A program made the translations under genes and the position numbers. This document shows, one piece after another, positions 21,946 to 32,674 of a stretch of 64,000 bases of DNA. The first letter of the stretch is position 1; each line of letters begins with the position of its first letter. The notes below the pieces were generated by a model. That model was not told the origin of the DNA, ran no database searches, and worked only from the letters and a program-made list of their open reading frames with translations. The DNA comes from Phyllostachys edulis (lineage: Eukaryota; Streptophyta; Magnoliopsida; Poales; Poaceae), in contig CM070561.1 of the NCBI GenBank assembly GCA_036346405.1, forward strand, positions 4,900,834 through 4,964,833, written 5' to 3'.

Positions 21946-24746
21946 TTATAGGGTTATTTGTGCAAAATCAATATTTGGCATTTTAAATACAATACTAAGT
22001 TCAAAAGCTCGAATTTTACAATAACTAAAATTGAGTTTTAGCTGAATTAATAAAGCTAGTGTAGGCACCAACCTAACACTAACATAAACACGGGCACCAA
22101 CTCGGGGCTTCAACCCATGACTTTTCTCATGGACACCCATCCATGTCAAAACTATTTTACAAAATCATTTTGAAATCAAAACCAAAGTCTAACTTTGAGT
22201 GGCTTTGCCAAGCATGTCCATGACCGTGGACCTGACTATTTGAATAGTTCTTAACACTCTGCAGAGGTTATGCGACTTTACCCACATGACATGAATTCTT
22301 TAGTTTGTTTGGCATCCGTCGTACCATCGCTCACTACCTTAGGTAGCGATGTAGAACACGTGTCAAGGCCTTTACAATGCGCCATTCCACATGATAGCCC
22401 CTCGCTAAGGTTTCGCTCCTTTGGGTCAAGAACGTCAGAGGATTTGAGCCCCTTTTTGCCATGTGGGACTAACGAGGTCATAACATGACTACCCACCGCA
22501 TCTGAAGGGAACGACCATGGTGAAACATTGCAAATTAGTTGGGTAGGTCCCCTCCCCATACTCAGGACATATGGTAGTACGATTGTGGCTTAGCAATATG
22601 CGGCTCAAAGACCGGTTCTTAACTGACTTGGGCAACTTTCCACAAAACCCATGGGCCTCGATCATATAAATGACTCGATCCTGTGCATCAACATGCACCA
22701 TCCAAACAACCATTTCACCCAAGTACAAACCATCATTTTATTTTATTTTATTTTTTAAAGCATTTGAAAACTCCCATGACACACCAATACCATGGATACA
22801 ATTTAAATAACATTTGATTTTTAGCTGAAATTCCAAAATCAAACACTTTTGGATCTAAGCATGGCTAAGCATAATTTAACAAAATATTCTAGTTCATACT
22901 ATCGCACAAACTAGATTTTCATCTAATGTGTCAAGGTATGTTTGTTCAATGTCAAACTTTGGATGTACAAAGTTATTAGGAATAACTATAAATTTAAAAT
23001 AGGAATTTAAATTCTGAATATAAATAAGCATGCAGTAATAATTTAAAATAGAATTTAAATAATTTGAAATAATGGGTTCAAATATGATCAAAGATGTAAC
23101 TTGCCTTGCTTGATTAGTTGTTCTCAAAGTAATACTTAATCGACTCTCAAGTCGGCAAATCTATATCTGAAAATAAGCCAAAGTCAAACAAAATTCAAAT
23201 AAACTCCAAATTAAATAATTTTAGTTTAGTTAGCTAGATCTTGATTTTATATGAATTTAGAAATTTGAATCGATGAAATCGGAGTTTGTATGAAGGAGAA
23301 CGAACCCTTGGAAGTTTACAATGCACATGAAATGATGAATAAGGATTTTCTTGGAATTTTGAATTATTTTTTCAAAGGAAAACCAAAATAATGTGTCATG
23401 ATGACGTCATCGGCTGGTGTTAATGACATGCGGGCCCGGGGGTTACGTGGCACCGCCATGTCAGCGATGATGTGTTGCCACGCGAGCTTGGAGTGAAGAG
23501 GTGGTGCCTACGTGGCATCGCAGTGGCGGCCACGGTGGCGTGCCATGTCGGCAAGGGGCCGGCGGCGGCTTGGCGTCAAGCTCGCCAGCGCTACATGCTG
23601 CGGCGAGCTCCGGCGAGGGGCTCAACGCGAAGAGGATGGGTCACTGATCTTATTGCTTACCGAAACAGCGACGGTTCGTGACCAGGTCGTCGGCGACGAG
23701 GAGATATGCGGCGGTGGTTTTAGGGCAAGGTGGGCGATGGGGTTATGGTGGTCCTCGGGCTAGGATAGAGGGCACAGGGGCGGCGATGAGCGGCGGGCAA
23801 ATATGGGGTTGATGTAGTCAATGAGCCTTCATGCACGGAATTGAAGAAACATGAAGCTTGGTGGCGGAGAAAACTTGAAATTCGAGGTGTAGAGAGGTGG
23901 AGGTAGAGATGTGAGGCGTCGGGGTCGGCAAGAAGAGGAGGAGCTAGGAGCCTTTAAATAGGCCTAGGGCGGCCGAGGTGGCGTGATGCACAAGAAGGCC
24001 ACGTGACAAAGTCGGTGAAATTAGGGCAATCAAGGTCGGGAATGGAGGGTAATGGGTATGTGGCCGGAGATTGAATGGGGATTTTAATGGCGTGAATGTG
24101 AGAGGAAATGGGGAGAGATTCATGGCAATTGTAGACCTCCTCGTGCGCATTCATGGCGGCGTGGGGCCTTGACTGCGTGGAGAAGAAAGGAGGAAGAAGA
24201 AAGGTCGGGGCGGGCCCACTTGGCGAGAGGATAGGGAAAAGGGAGGCGGTGGTCGTTGGATTCGGATCAACGGCGAAATCTTGTGAGGAGTTGGGGAGTG
24301 GGCGGCTTCGTGTGAAACAAGAGATGGTAGGAGATGGTTTGACCCAAACAAGAAAGAGGAATTTCCATTGATTAAATCATTTTGGCTTTAGAAAATAGCA
24401 AATAAAATCCAAAAATTCTAGAACAATTCACAAATATTCCTAGAGTTATTTTGGACTTAAATAAAATAATCCAACTTATAATTGGTAATAGTTTTTGCAC
24501 ATAAATTATTTTGGCTTTAAAATAATTAGGAAAAGCTTTTAAAAATTCTAGAAAATTCAGAAATTAATTAAGTTTTTATTTTTCAAATTAAATCCAAGCA
24601 AACTCCAAAAACTTCAATAAATTTTATTTTGATTTTTAAAACTTCAAAAATTCAAGAGAAGCAATAAAACTCTTTCAAATTTGGAAGATCCAATAAAATA
24701 ATAACTTTATTAATTTTATTTTGGTAATGAACTTTGGGATGTTACA
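21946..24746 (-). mobile_element. Reverse Ty3-type LTR
   Basis: The minus strand begins TGTAACATCCCAAAG at 24746 and has an AT-rich block, then a GC-rich block with CTATTTAAAG at 23952-23961. 'caaggcaagttacatctttg' followed by 'atcatatttgaaccc' lies at 23070-23115, and the conserved block at 22190-22400. It is the best single-copy comparator for the nested LTR at 27904-32423, which has the same order with internal expansions. Confidence 0.7.
23952..23961 (-). promoter_or_regulatory. TATA-like box of reverse LTR
   Basis: CTATTTAAAG on the minus strand lies at the edge of the GC-rich block, the same layout as at 6126-6135. Confidence 0.45.
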
Positions 24747-25180
24747 AGTGACTTATCGACCGGCACATGTATTGATTGATGACCATGTTTCCTTTGGTCT
24801 AATTGATGACCATATTTCACCGGTCATGGATATAGGGATATTGAATCAATAATGTCTACACATGTTAGAGAACATGGTGTTGGATTGACCAATCTTGAGA
24901 CACTATTGAGATTGTTATGATTTTATGTGTCATCAGTTGGTCTCAAGCAATGATGATGTATAATCCTTAGACATGAGATCAGCATGGTTTCCTACATGTG
25001 TAATAGTACACTTAGGGGTTGCCAAATGCTACTCCGTAATTGGGTAGTTATAAAGGTAGCTTTCGGGTATGCTATGAAACATGCGGAGGGATATGACTGG
25101 TTGGATATGAGATTCATCACTCCTAACATAATAGGAGATATATCTCTGGGCCCCTCGATGTGGTCGGAAAAATAAAGTGT
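24747..25180 (+). mobile_element. LTR-retrotransposon fragment, unclassified
   Basis: Non-coding sequence with the character of a retrotransposon LTR tail: 'ttatcgaccggcacatg', 'gtgtcatcagttggtctcaag', 'ggttgccaaatgctactccg', 'ctgggcccctcgatgtggtc'. I recognise it as a common grass repeat but cannot name the family. Confidence 0.45.
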
Positions 25181-26903
25181 GTGGCCATTGAAAGCATCTA
25201 GGCCCCTAAAAATGGTTTTGGTAATTAATGATAATATGCGAATATGGGATTAACATATTTATTGAGTATTTACAAGGTTAAGTCACATTGGTGAGTTTGA
25301 TTTCTTGAAGATGCATGCTAAAGGACAACATGAAGATCTTTTGGACAAAAGACAAGGTACAAGTAGTCTAGGATCCTTTTTGTATTTTATCGGTCTTAGG
25401 AAAAATGGTTGGAAGACCGGATTTTAGGATAAATGCCGTACTATTAAGAGGGATCATGAGTGGTAGCTTGATAGCATCTTCTTGTGCTATTTGGATCAAT
25501 TTAGGATCATGCATGCATTTGAATTTTTTTCTTGAAAAGTGTCGTGCAATTATCGGCACAAATGGTAGTCTGGGAGGTTAATGGCGAACTACCACTTTGC
25601 GATATGACCGTGCATCCTTGGCGATATTACTGGTGGGTCGTTCGAACCATCCGAAAGTGACATGATCATGTGGTTTAAACATGCGGTCGAACAGCCCAAT
25701 TAATCTAGACCGTCGGCGTGTGCGGTTCAAGCGTGCCTATCAACTCATTTGTTGGCGATGCACGACCGCAACACGGTCATTCCGTTTTCTAGTTGACGAT
25801 GACGTAAAATCCGAGAGTCTCCATTTTGGTTGAAATTGCAAAACCCTTGGAATGGTAGTACCGTTATTGTTTAAGCGGTACTACCGCTCTCTGACTACTT
25901 TCGGAAAATGGGGCGAAACATATTTTTCGAGAGAAACCCTTTTTGGAGCTCTTGTGCTCCCTTTGGCAAATGGTAGTACCGGGTGTTTCTTGGCGGAGCT
26001 ACCGCTCAGCGGTATGACCGCACTTTCTTTGGCGGTACTACCGTGGGCCGTTCGGACCGTCTGAAAAGTTCAAGATCATGTGGTTTTTAAGTGCGGTCCG
26101 AACAACCCATTTCATCTGAGCCATCCACGTGGCAAGGTTGTTGGGTGAATTGGTTCAAGTCAGGGTTGCGGTAGTACCAGAGCTTTAATGGCGGAACTAC
26201 CGCTCCACGGTCGTTCGAATTTTATGTGGCGGTACATAAAAACCAGAGAAGCACCCTTTTCAACTGAGTTTGGAAACCCTGTGAACGGTAGTACCGCTCC
26301 TTTGTGCGGTACGACCAGGCTTAGCGATATGACCGTATGATAGTTGGCGGTAGTCTGCCGCGTTTAAGCGGCTATGTTAGAGGCGGTTAATGCATCTGTT
26401 GTAGCCATTACTGAGGCGGTTGGTGGAATGCGTAATCCGCACCTTGGTTGTGAGTAGTACCGCATTTCACCGAAAAGTTGGGTTTTCTCTTATAACGGTT
26501 GGATTTGGTTGTGGGGGTTATAAATACCCCTCCACCTGCTCTAGGACAGAATGCAACTCTTCATTTAACATCCTTAGAGCCTTGTGCATCCACTCAACAC
26601 CTAGATCACTCTTGTGCATTCATTGTGAGGTGGTTGAGTTCATTCAAGTGCATTCACTCATTCTAGTTGATTCATTTGCACTTGAGTGCCATCAGCGAAG
26701 GTCATCGATTTATTACTCTTGGAGTTTCTTTGAACTCCTAGATGGCTTAGTGGTGGAAGCACGGTGATCTCTTCAAGAAGCTTGTGAAGAGGCCCGATGC
26801 CAAGATTATGAGTGGTTCGGTGTTCACCATCTCGGGAGCGAAGGAAGAACAACCAATAGTGATTGAGGAAGGCTCAATTAGTGGAGCCGACTTGATTGGT
26901 TCA
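25181..26903 (+). mobile_element. Left part of an LTR that hosts the Ty3 insertion
   Basis: It starts 'gcatctaggcccctaaaaat' and 'ggtaattaatgataatatg', a layout I associate with copia-type LTRs of grasses. GCGGTA/TACCGC words are dense at 25590-26480. A leader-like stretch follows 'tataaatacccctccacctg' (26518-26537). The sequence resumes after the insertion at 37781 ('cctcaatgtggactagtg') and ends near 38030 with 'ctattcacccccatctagtcgg', the same ending style as at 21905-21942. This is how the insertion point was recognised. Confidence 0.55.
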
Positions 26904-26908
26904 TGCTT
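26904..26908. repeat. Target-site duplication, left copy (TGCTT)
   Basis: TGCTT immediately precedes the TGTAACACCC terminus at 26909 and is repeated exactly after the other terminus at 37776-37780. Five bases is the normal duplication for Ty3/gypsy integrase. Confidence 0.85.
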
Positions 26909-27525
26909 TGTAACACCCTGATTTTCAGAGCCTTTTTGAATTTTCCAAAATAAAAAGAACCATTTTGTTTTGATGAGAATTCAAAGCTTAACTTGAAATT
27001 TCAGAATGGATTTCAATTGACTAACTCAAACTTCAACTAAAACTCTTGAATGATTTGTTGGAGCTTTGGTGATCTCTCCCTTTCTTTGCTTGATTTGTTC
27101 CTCGTTGGTCCAGACCTCCTTAGGCCTAGACCTCCCTCTCTGGTTCTTCTCTGGCTTAGACCTCCCCAAGTCTAAACCTCCCTCATGTTCATTTGAACTC
27201 ATCCTCTATTCTGTTGGAACCTCTCTAGGCCCCTTTGGACCTTCCCCTTGCTTTGATCTCTATAATATTGTCCCTCTGGAAATTCCTTACCGCACCAGCA
27301 TGGTATTACCGCCATGCGGTACTACCACCATTGAACTCACGGTCATACCGCTCCAGGGTAAAACCGAGCTTCCAAAAACATGTGTTCTGGAAATTTCATA
27401 TCGCTTTGTAACAATCAGTGCTACCGAAGTGCGGTAGTACCTCTTCCCAACTTGTGGTATTACCGTTCCTTGGAAACTTTGAAAACCAGATTTTGGACCT
27501 CCCCGTGCCCTGAAATCTCCCTAAA

Positions 27526-27875
27526 CCGTTCAGACCTCCCCTTTGTTAGATCTGACCGTTAAGACCTCCCATTTGGAGATCTTAACCGTTCAGACCTCCC
27601 CTTTATTAGATCTAACCGTTAAGACCCCCCCTTTAGAGATCTTAACCATTCAGACCCCCCCTTTCTTAGATCTAACCGTTAAGACCTCCCCTTTGGAGAT
27701 CTTAGCCGTTTAGACCTCCCCTTTGTTAGATCTGACCGTTAAGACCTCCCCTTTGGAGATCTTAACTGTTCATACCTCCCTTTTGTTAGATCTGACCATT
27801 AAGACCCTCCCCTTTGGAGATCTTAACCGTTCAGACCTCCCCTTTTGGAGATCTGACCGTCAGGACCTCCCCGTG
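27526..27875. repeat. 30-bp tandem repeat organised as 60-bp alternating units
   Basis: About 12 units start at 27526, 27556, 27586 and every 30 bp after, to ~27857, with one extra base near the end. The unit begins CCGTTnAGACCTCCCCTTT. Odd units continue 'gttagatctga' with CCGTTC, and even units continue 'ggagatcttaa' with CCGTTA, so the true period is 60 bp. Each unit contains AGATCT or its near form. The array lies in the 5' LTR upstream of the TATA box. Confidence 0.9.
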
Positions 27876-29271
27876 TTGTGTCCTTTGGACCTCCTGTCCG
27901 CAATGTAAGACCCGGGATTAACACCCCAAATCCTCTGTGCATTTCTGAACTAGTCCCATGATCAGTAGCTAGTTCACACAGTAAACAAATATGGTAACAT
28001 CCATAAATCGCACAAATATATTAATAATAATCAATAGAGTTAATTGCAAAAGAGGCTTACAAGCCAACATTAAATAACACAGCGGAAGACGAAGAAGTAG
28101 TGGAGTCGGTGATACCGCCCTGAGCAATCATTGGGGTAGCGGCCTAGTCGTCGAGATTCACACGATGGCAAAGTCCTTCTTCTCTGAAATTTATTTGCAA
28201 TAAGCAAGAATGAGCACTACTACTGGTGCTCGCAAGTTACCCGTCAAATGTGATTTAATGCATGCATAAAGGATATTTCAAAGGAAGGCTTCTTGGTTAA
28301 ATTTGCATAAAGCGACATTTTAGGTTTAAATACTTCGTATAAATTTTCAAGGCCATTTTTATACCATATATAAAATCAGATTTTAAATAGCGGTTTATAG
28401 TGTGGATAACCTCCATAGTGAATGGTGAAGGATACCCTCCTATCACATGGCTTCCTTAAATCCCATTTGGATAGAAATCCAAAATCATTTATGTCAAATC
28501 ATTTTGAAACCAAAACCAAAGTATAACTTTGAGTGGCTTTGCTAGCATGTCCATGATCATGACGCTGCTATTGAATAGTTTTACACTCTGCAGAGTTTAT
28601 GCAGCTTTACCCACATGACACGAATTCTCTAGTTTGTCGGCATATATCTATGCCACCACTCACTACCTTAGGTAAGCGGTCTAGAAACACGTGACAAGGC
28701 TTTTACAAAGCTCTACCCAAAAGTATTCATGCCCGCTAAGGTTTCACTTCCATTGGACTACCCATCCTCAGGAAGCCCCTCTTGCACCGGTGGGAAAATT
28801 GTCTAACCAACACCCACACAAACAAATGGCACAAATAACAATGAGGTATCACTAATTAATAAGCAGGTCCTACTCCCCATCTTGAGGACATGTGGTTGCC
28901 GGTGAGCATAGCCCATTATAGGCATAGAAAAGGCAGCTCGAAGGCGGTCCTTAATTGACAGGCGACTTCCAATTAACCCTGGGCCTTAATCCTAACAGAT
29001 TAAGCCCGTGCATAAACTGCACCAACCTTTCAACCATTTCGCCCAAGTCCAAACCATCACTTTGTTTTATTTTTCAAAGTCATTTATAAACTTCCATAAC
29101 ACACTAATACCATGGATGCAATTTAAACAATATTTGAATTTTGGTGAAACTCCCCAAATCAAACATTTTGGTCTAAGCATGTCTTTGCAACTTTTTCAAA
29201 TGATCCTAGTTCATACTATTGTATCAACTAGGTTTTATCTAAGGTGACAAGGGTGAGGATTCAATGTCAAG

Positions 29272-30196
29272 GTATTGTCGGTCTGAAACCGGTATGTGAA
29301 CCATCCGTCTTGTGTTCATAATCCGATAATCCAAACTCGATAATTATGTGATTCTATACTACAATATTACTTAGTCAATATCCACCATATCAGTCTATTT
29401 CTATGATCGACCTCCATCGATCCAACATTGATAATGCTCTAATTCTATAATCGATGTCCATCAATCCATTAATCCTAATGAATTATTTCTAATAATTCAA
29501 CACCCATCAATCCGATGATTATGTAATCCTATAATCCAATTTTGATAATTCGATATCCAATGATTATCTATTTCTATAATCCATTCTTCGTCAATCCATT
29601 ATCAACAATTATCTACTTCTAATATCTAATCAAGTTTTATTCCTAAAATTCCACAAGGGTTAATCCCACAATCCAACACCCAAGCCCATCAATATTCTGT
29701 AATGACTACTTCTATAATTCAATCTTAGTAGTCCAATATCAATAATTAACTATCTCGACAATTCAATATCCATTGATCACTTATTTCTACATCCGTCATT
29801 AATGCATTCCTATGATCGAATCTCCAACCATTATTCTATCTTATAATCCAATATTCAACAATTGTATAGATGTGTAATCAATATCTAAGAATCATGTATT
29901 CATATAATCGATATCCAATGATCACGTTGTTCTATAATTCAATATCCATCCACAGCGTGTATCTACAATCCATGTCCATCAATTGTGTAATCCTATACTT
30001 CCATCTCCAATATTACGATGCTCAATAATATATTTCTATAATTTAATCTCAACAACAAATCAAATTCTTTAATCTAATATCCAACGATCACGTTATCTTA
30101 TAATCCAATATTTTAACTTTCTACTTCCAATATATATATCATATTAGAATGGTTCTCCATACGGTCTATCCGATAATAATGGCTATACAATGGAAT
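29272..30196. repeat. AT-rich minisatellite inside the nested LTR
   Basis: About 0.9 kb of degenerate units of 25-45 bp reads like 'tctataatccaatatccatcaatc' with variants. In the related LTR at 21946-24746, the flanks of this block ('caatgtcaa' at 22950 and 'aggaataactataaa' at 22979) are only about 30 bp apart. The block is therefore an expansion confined to this copy. Confidence 0.85.
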
Positions 30197-30479
30197 AGGA
30201 ATAACTATAAAGCTTAAAAGCAGGATTTAAATTACATGAATATAAATACGCATGCAATAATAATTTAAAACAGAATTTAAATAATTTAAAATAATGGGTG
30301 CCAATATGGTCAAGAATGTAACTTGCCTTCGTTGAAGTCTTGACTCTCTAAATTCTCAGAAGGATCTAACTCTCAGGAATAAATTAAAGTCTATCTGTGA
30401 AAGCGATCCAAATTCAAATGAAATTCAAATAATAAATCAAAAAGGCAATTCAAATTAACTCAAAACTAACTAATTCTAT

Positions 30480-30960
30480 TTTATTTAGTTAGATAATAGT
30501 TTTATAAAATTTTAGAAATTTGAATCACTCAGATTGGAGTTGAGATTTAAAAGATATGAATTTTACAAGTTTCAATCCTAAAACTCTAATTTAAATGAAT
30601 TTCTAAATACAAACAAGATTCAAATGTAGTACAATTTATAAAATTTTGGTTTAGTTAGCTAGATCTTCAATTTATATGAATTTAGAAACTTGAAACACTT
30701 AATTTGGAGTTAGGAATCAAAGGATATAAATTTTACAAATTTAAATCCTAAATTTGGAATTTAAATGAATTTTAAATTCTAAAACAAGACTAAACTAAAC
30801 TCCAAATTGATTACTTATATTTTATTTAGTTAGACAATAATTTTCTAAGATTTTAGCAATTTGAATCATCTAATTTGGAGCTAAGATGTAAAAGTTATGA
30901 ATTTTAGAAGTTTAAACCCTAAATTAACCCTAAATCAGATTTTAAAAGAATTTCCTGGTT
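30480..30960. repeat. Three tandem ~175-bp units in the nested LTR
   Basis: The sequence 'tttagttagntagat...atgaatttagaaatttgaatc...tttggagtt...aaaggatat...attttacaa' occurs starting near 30480, 30650 and 30825, diverged by many substitutions. The LTR at 21946-24746 has it once (about 23222-23340). Confidence 0.7.
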
Positions 30961-31557
30961 TATTTTTCTAAAGGAAAACTTGAATTATGACGTCGCCCTG
31001 AGATTTTTGGGTTTAAAAGAATTAAAAAGATTTTACGGCGTCGAGGCCCCCTTGTAGGTGACTCGGTCCATAGTGGACTAAGCCCACGCGAGTTTTGGCT
31101 CACGGGAGGTGTTGACGTGGTGCGGTTTGGTGACATGGCGCCCACGTGGCGCCACGGTGGCGTGTGCATGGTCGTGCCACGTCGGCAGGGAACAGCGGCG
31201 CTCGGCGTTGAGCTTCGCCCGGCTTCTGGCGCCTGGCGAGCTCCCGAGGGCTCTATGCAAAAAGGAGAGATGGGGAGTGAGCGCTCACCTGGCGGCGGTT
31301 GGGCGAGGTGGCCGTGGCGAGGCCATGGCGGCGGTTTGGGCTCGGCAGCGGCGGCAGCTCGAGGCGCTTCGGCGAGCAGCAGCCTGAGGTTGTGAGCAGA
31401 GGATGCCAATGGTGGTGGCGGCGTGGTCGGGTCGTGGTGGCAGACTGTCGGCGGAGTGGAGCTAGGTCGGCGAGCTTCAGCGGCGAAATCCGGCGGCTAA
31501 AGGCGGAGGCGGAGTGAGTGAGGGAATGGATGAGGGCTTCAAGGGCTCGCGTGCTCC

Positions 31558-31565
31558 CTTTATAG
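31558..31565 (-). promoter_or_regulatory. TATA-like box of the nested reverse LTR
   Basis: CTATAAAG on the minus strand lies within 'gcgtcctataaagggagcac', at the edge of the GC-rich block. Confidence 0.5.
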
Positions 31566-32666
31566 GACGCAGGGAGCGGCGAGGAGGAGATCGTCTTAAG
31601 AGGCGTCGTGGTGGCTTGTGGCGGTTGAGCCGCAGTTCGTGCATGGGGAGAGGGAAGAGGGTGGGGTGAGGCGGTGCGTGCGTCTTGAAGTCGTCGCGCG
31701 TCGTCGCGGAGGAGCGAGGAGCGGTTGGGGCGCCGTCTGAGCTTGCCAGCGCAACAATGGAAGGCCGGCTCGGTGCTCATGTGGAGAAGAAAGTGGGGTA
31801 GGGAGAAGAAGGTGGTGGTAATTTGGATCTGGATCCTCTGGTAGCGGAGAGAGGCGATGGAGTGCGTGTGAGCCGTCGGTTAAATCCAAGCGGTTGGAGG
31901 AGAGGAGGAATGAGGGAGATGGGGTCTTGGGCGGGCCGTATTAGGCATGAAAGGCAGCCTTGGCGTGACATTGAATTGGGCGAGATGGTTTTATTACCCA
32001 AGCTGATGGCAATTTCAAAAGGCTTTTCTATTTAAAATAAAAGTGATAAATGAAAAAGGGTTTAGAAAATAGCAAATAAAATTCAAAAATTCTAGAAAAA
32101 TTCACGAAATTCCTAGACTTATTCGGACTTAATAAAATTATTTCCACTTTAAGTTGGCTTTTAATTTTGCAAACAAATTATTTTGGCTTTAAAACATTTA
32201 GGAAAAAGCTTTAAAAATTTAGAAAATTCTCAAAATTAATTTAGTTTTTATTTTTTTCAACTTTAACTCAAATAAAACTTTAAAAACTTTAATAAATTTT
32301 ATTTTTGACTTTTAAGACTTCAAAAATTCAATAAAGCGAATAAACTCTTTCAAATTTTAGAAAATTCAATAAAATGATAACTTTAATAAATATTAAATTA
32401 GTATGAGAACTTTGAAACATTACCATAAGACCTCTCCTTTGAGCTTTGGTGGCCCCATTTGTGGATCCACGACCTCTTTCTTTATTCTTTGACCATGTCC
32501 TTTGCACTTCAAAGTCTTCAAAGCATTTAATGCCTGTTGTGTCGCATTAAATGCTACCACGTTTTGGCAGCACTGAACTACCTTTTGTCATATCTTTTAC
32601 CAACTCCCATCATTTCCTTCACTTACTTTGGAGCCCAAGAGCCCTTGGAAATCTAGGTGGCCTGGC

Positions 32667-32674
32667 TATAAAAG
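32667..32674 (+). promoter_or_regulatory. TATA box of the Ty3 element 5' LTR
   Basis: TATAAAAG in 'cctggctataaaagcttggg'. Transcription of the element would start about 30 bp downstream. Confidence 0.65.

Larger units (their letters stand above)
27904..32423 (-). mobile_element. Reverse Ty3-type LTR nested in the 5' LTR of the Ty3 element
   Basis: Host LTR sequence stops at 27903 ('ctcctgtccgcaa') and resumes at 32424 ('ataagacctctcctttgagc'). Between them, the minus strand has the same order of blocks as 21946-24746: terminus near 32423, AT-rich block, GC-rich promoter block with CTATAAAG at 31558-31565, leader, 'aaggcaagttacattcttga' at 30310-30330, and the conserved block at 28540-28740. 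At 4.5 kb it is longer than its relatives because of two internal expansions (29272-30196 and 30480-30960). No coding region is attached, so it behaves as a solo LTR. Target duplication is not clear (cgcaa versus cataa). Confidence 0.75.

Noticed and set aside
27526..27875. Regular 30-bp spacing considered as a CRISPR-like array
   Set aside because: Units are contiguous without unique spacers, there are no cas genes, and the context is a plant retrotransposon LTR.
31253..31889. Frames of 97-175 codons on the minus strand
   Set aside because: They fall in the GC-rich promoter and leader block of the nested LTR; no motifs.
27899..32428. Target-site duplication for the nested reverse LTR (cgcaa versus cataa, or a taaga repeat)
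   Set aside because: The candidate pairs do not match exactly with consistent LTR termini; left unassigned.
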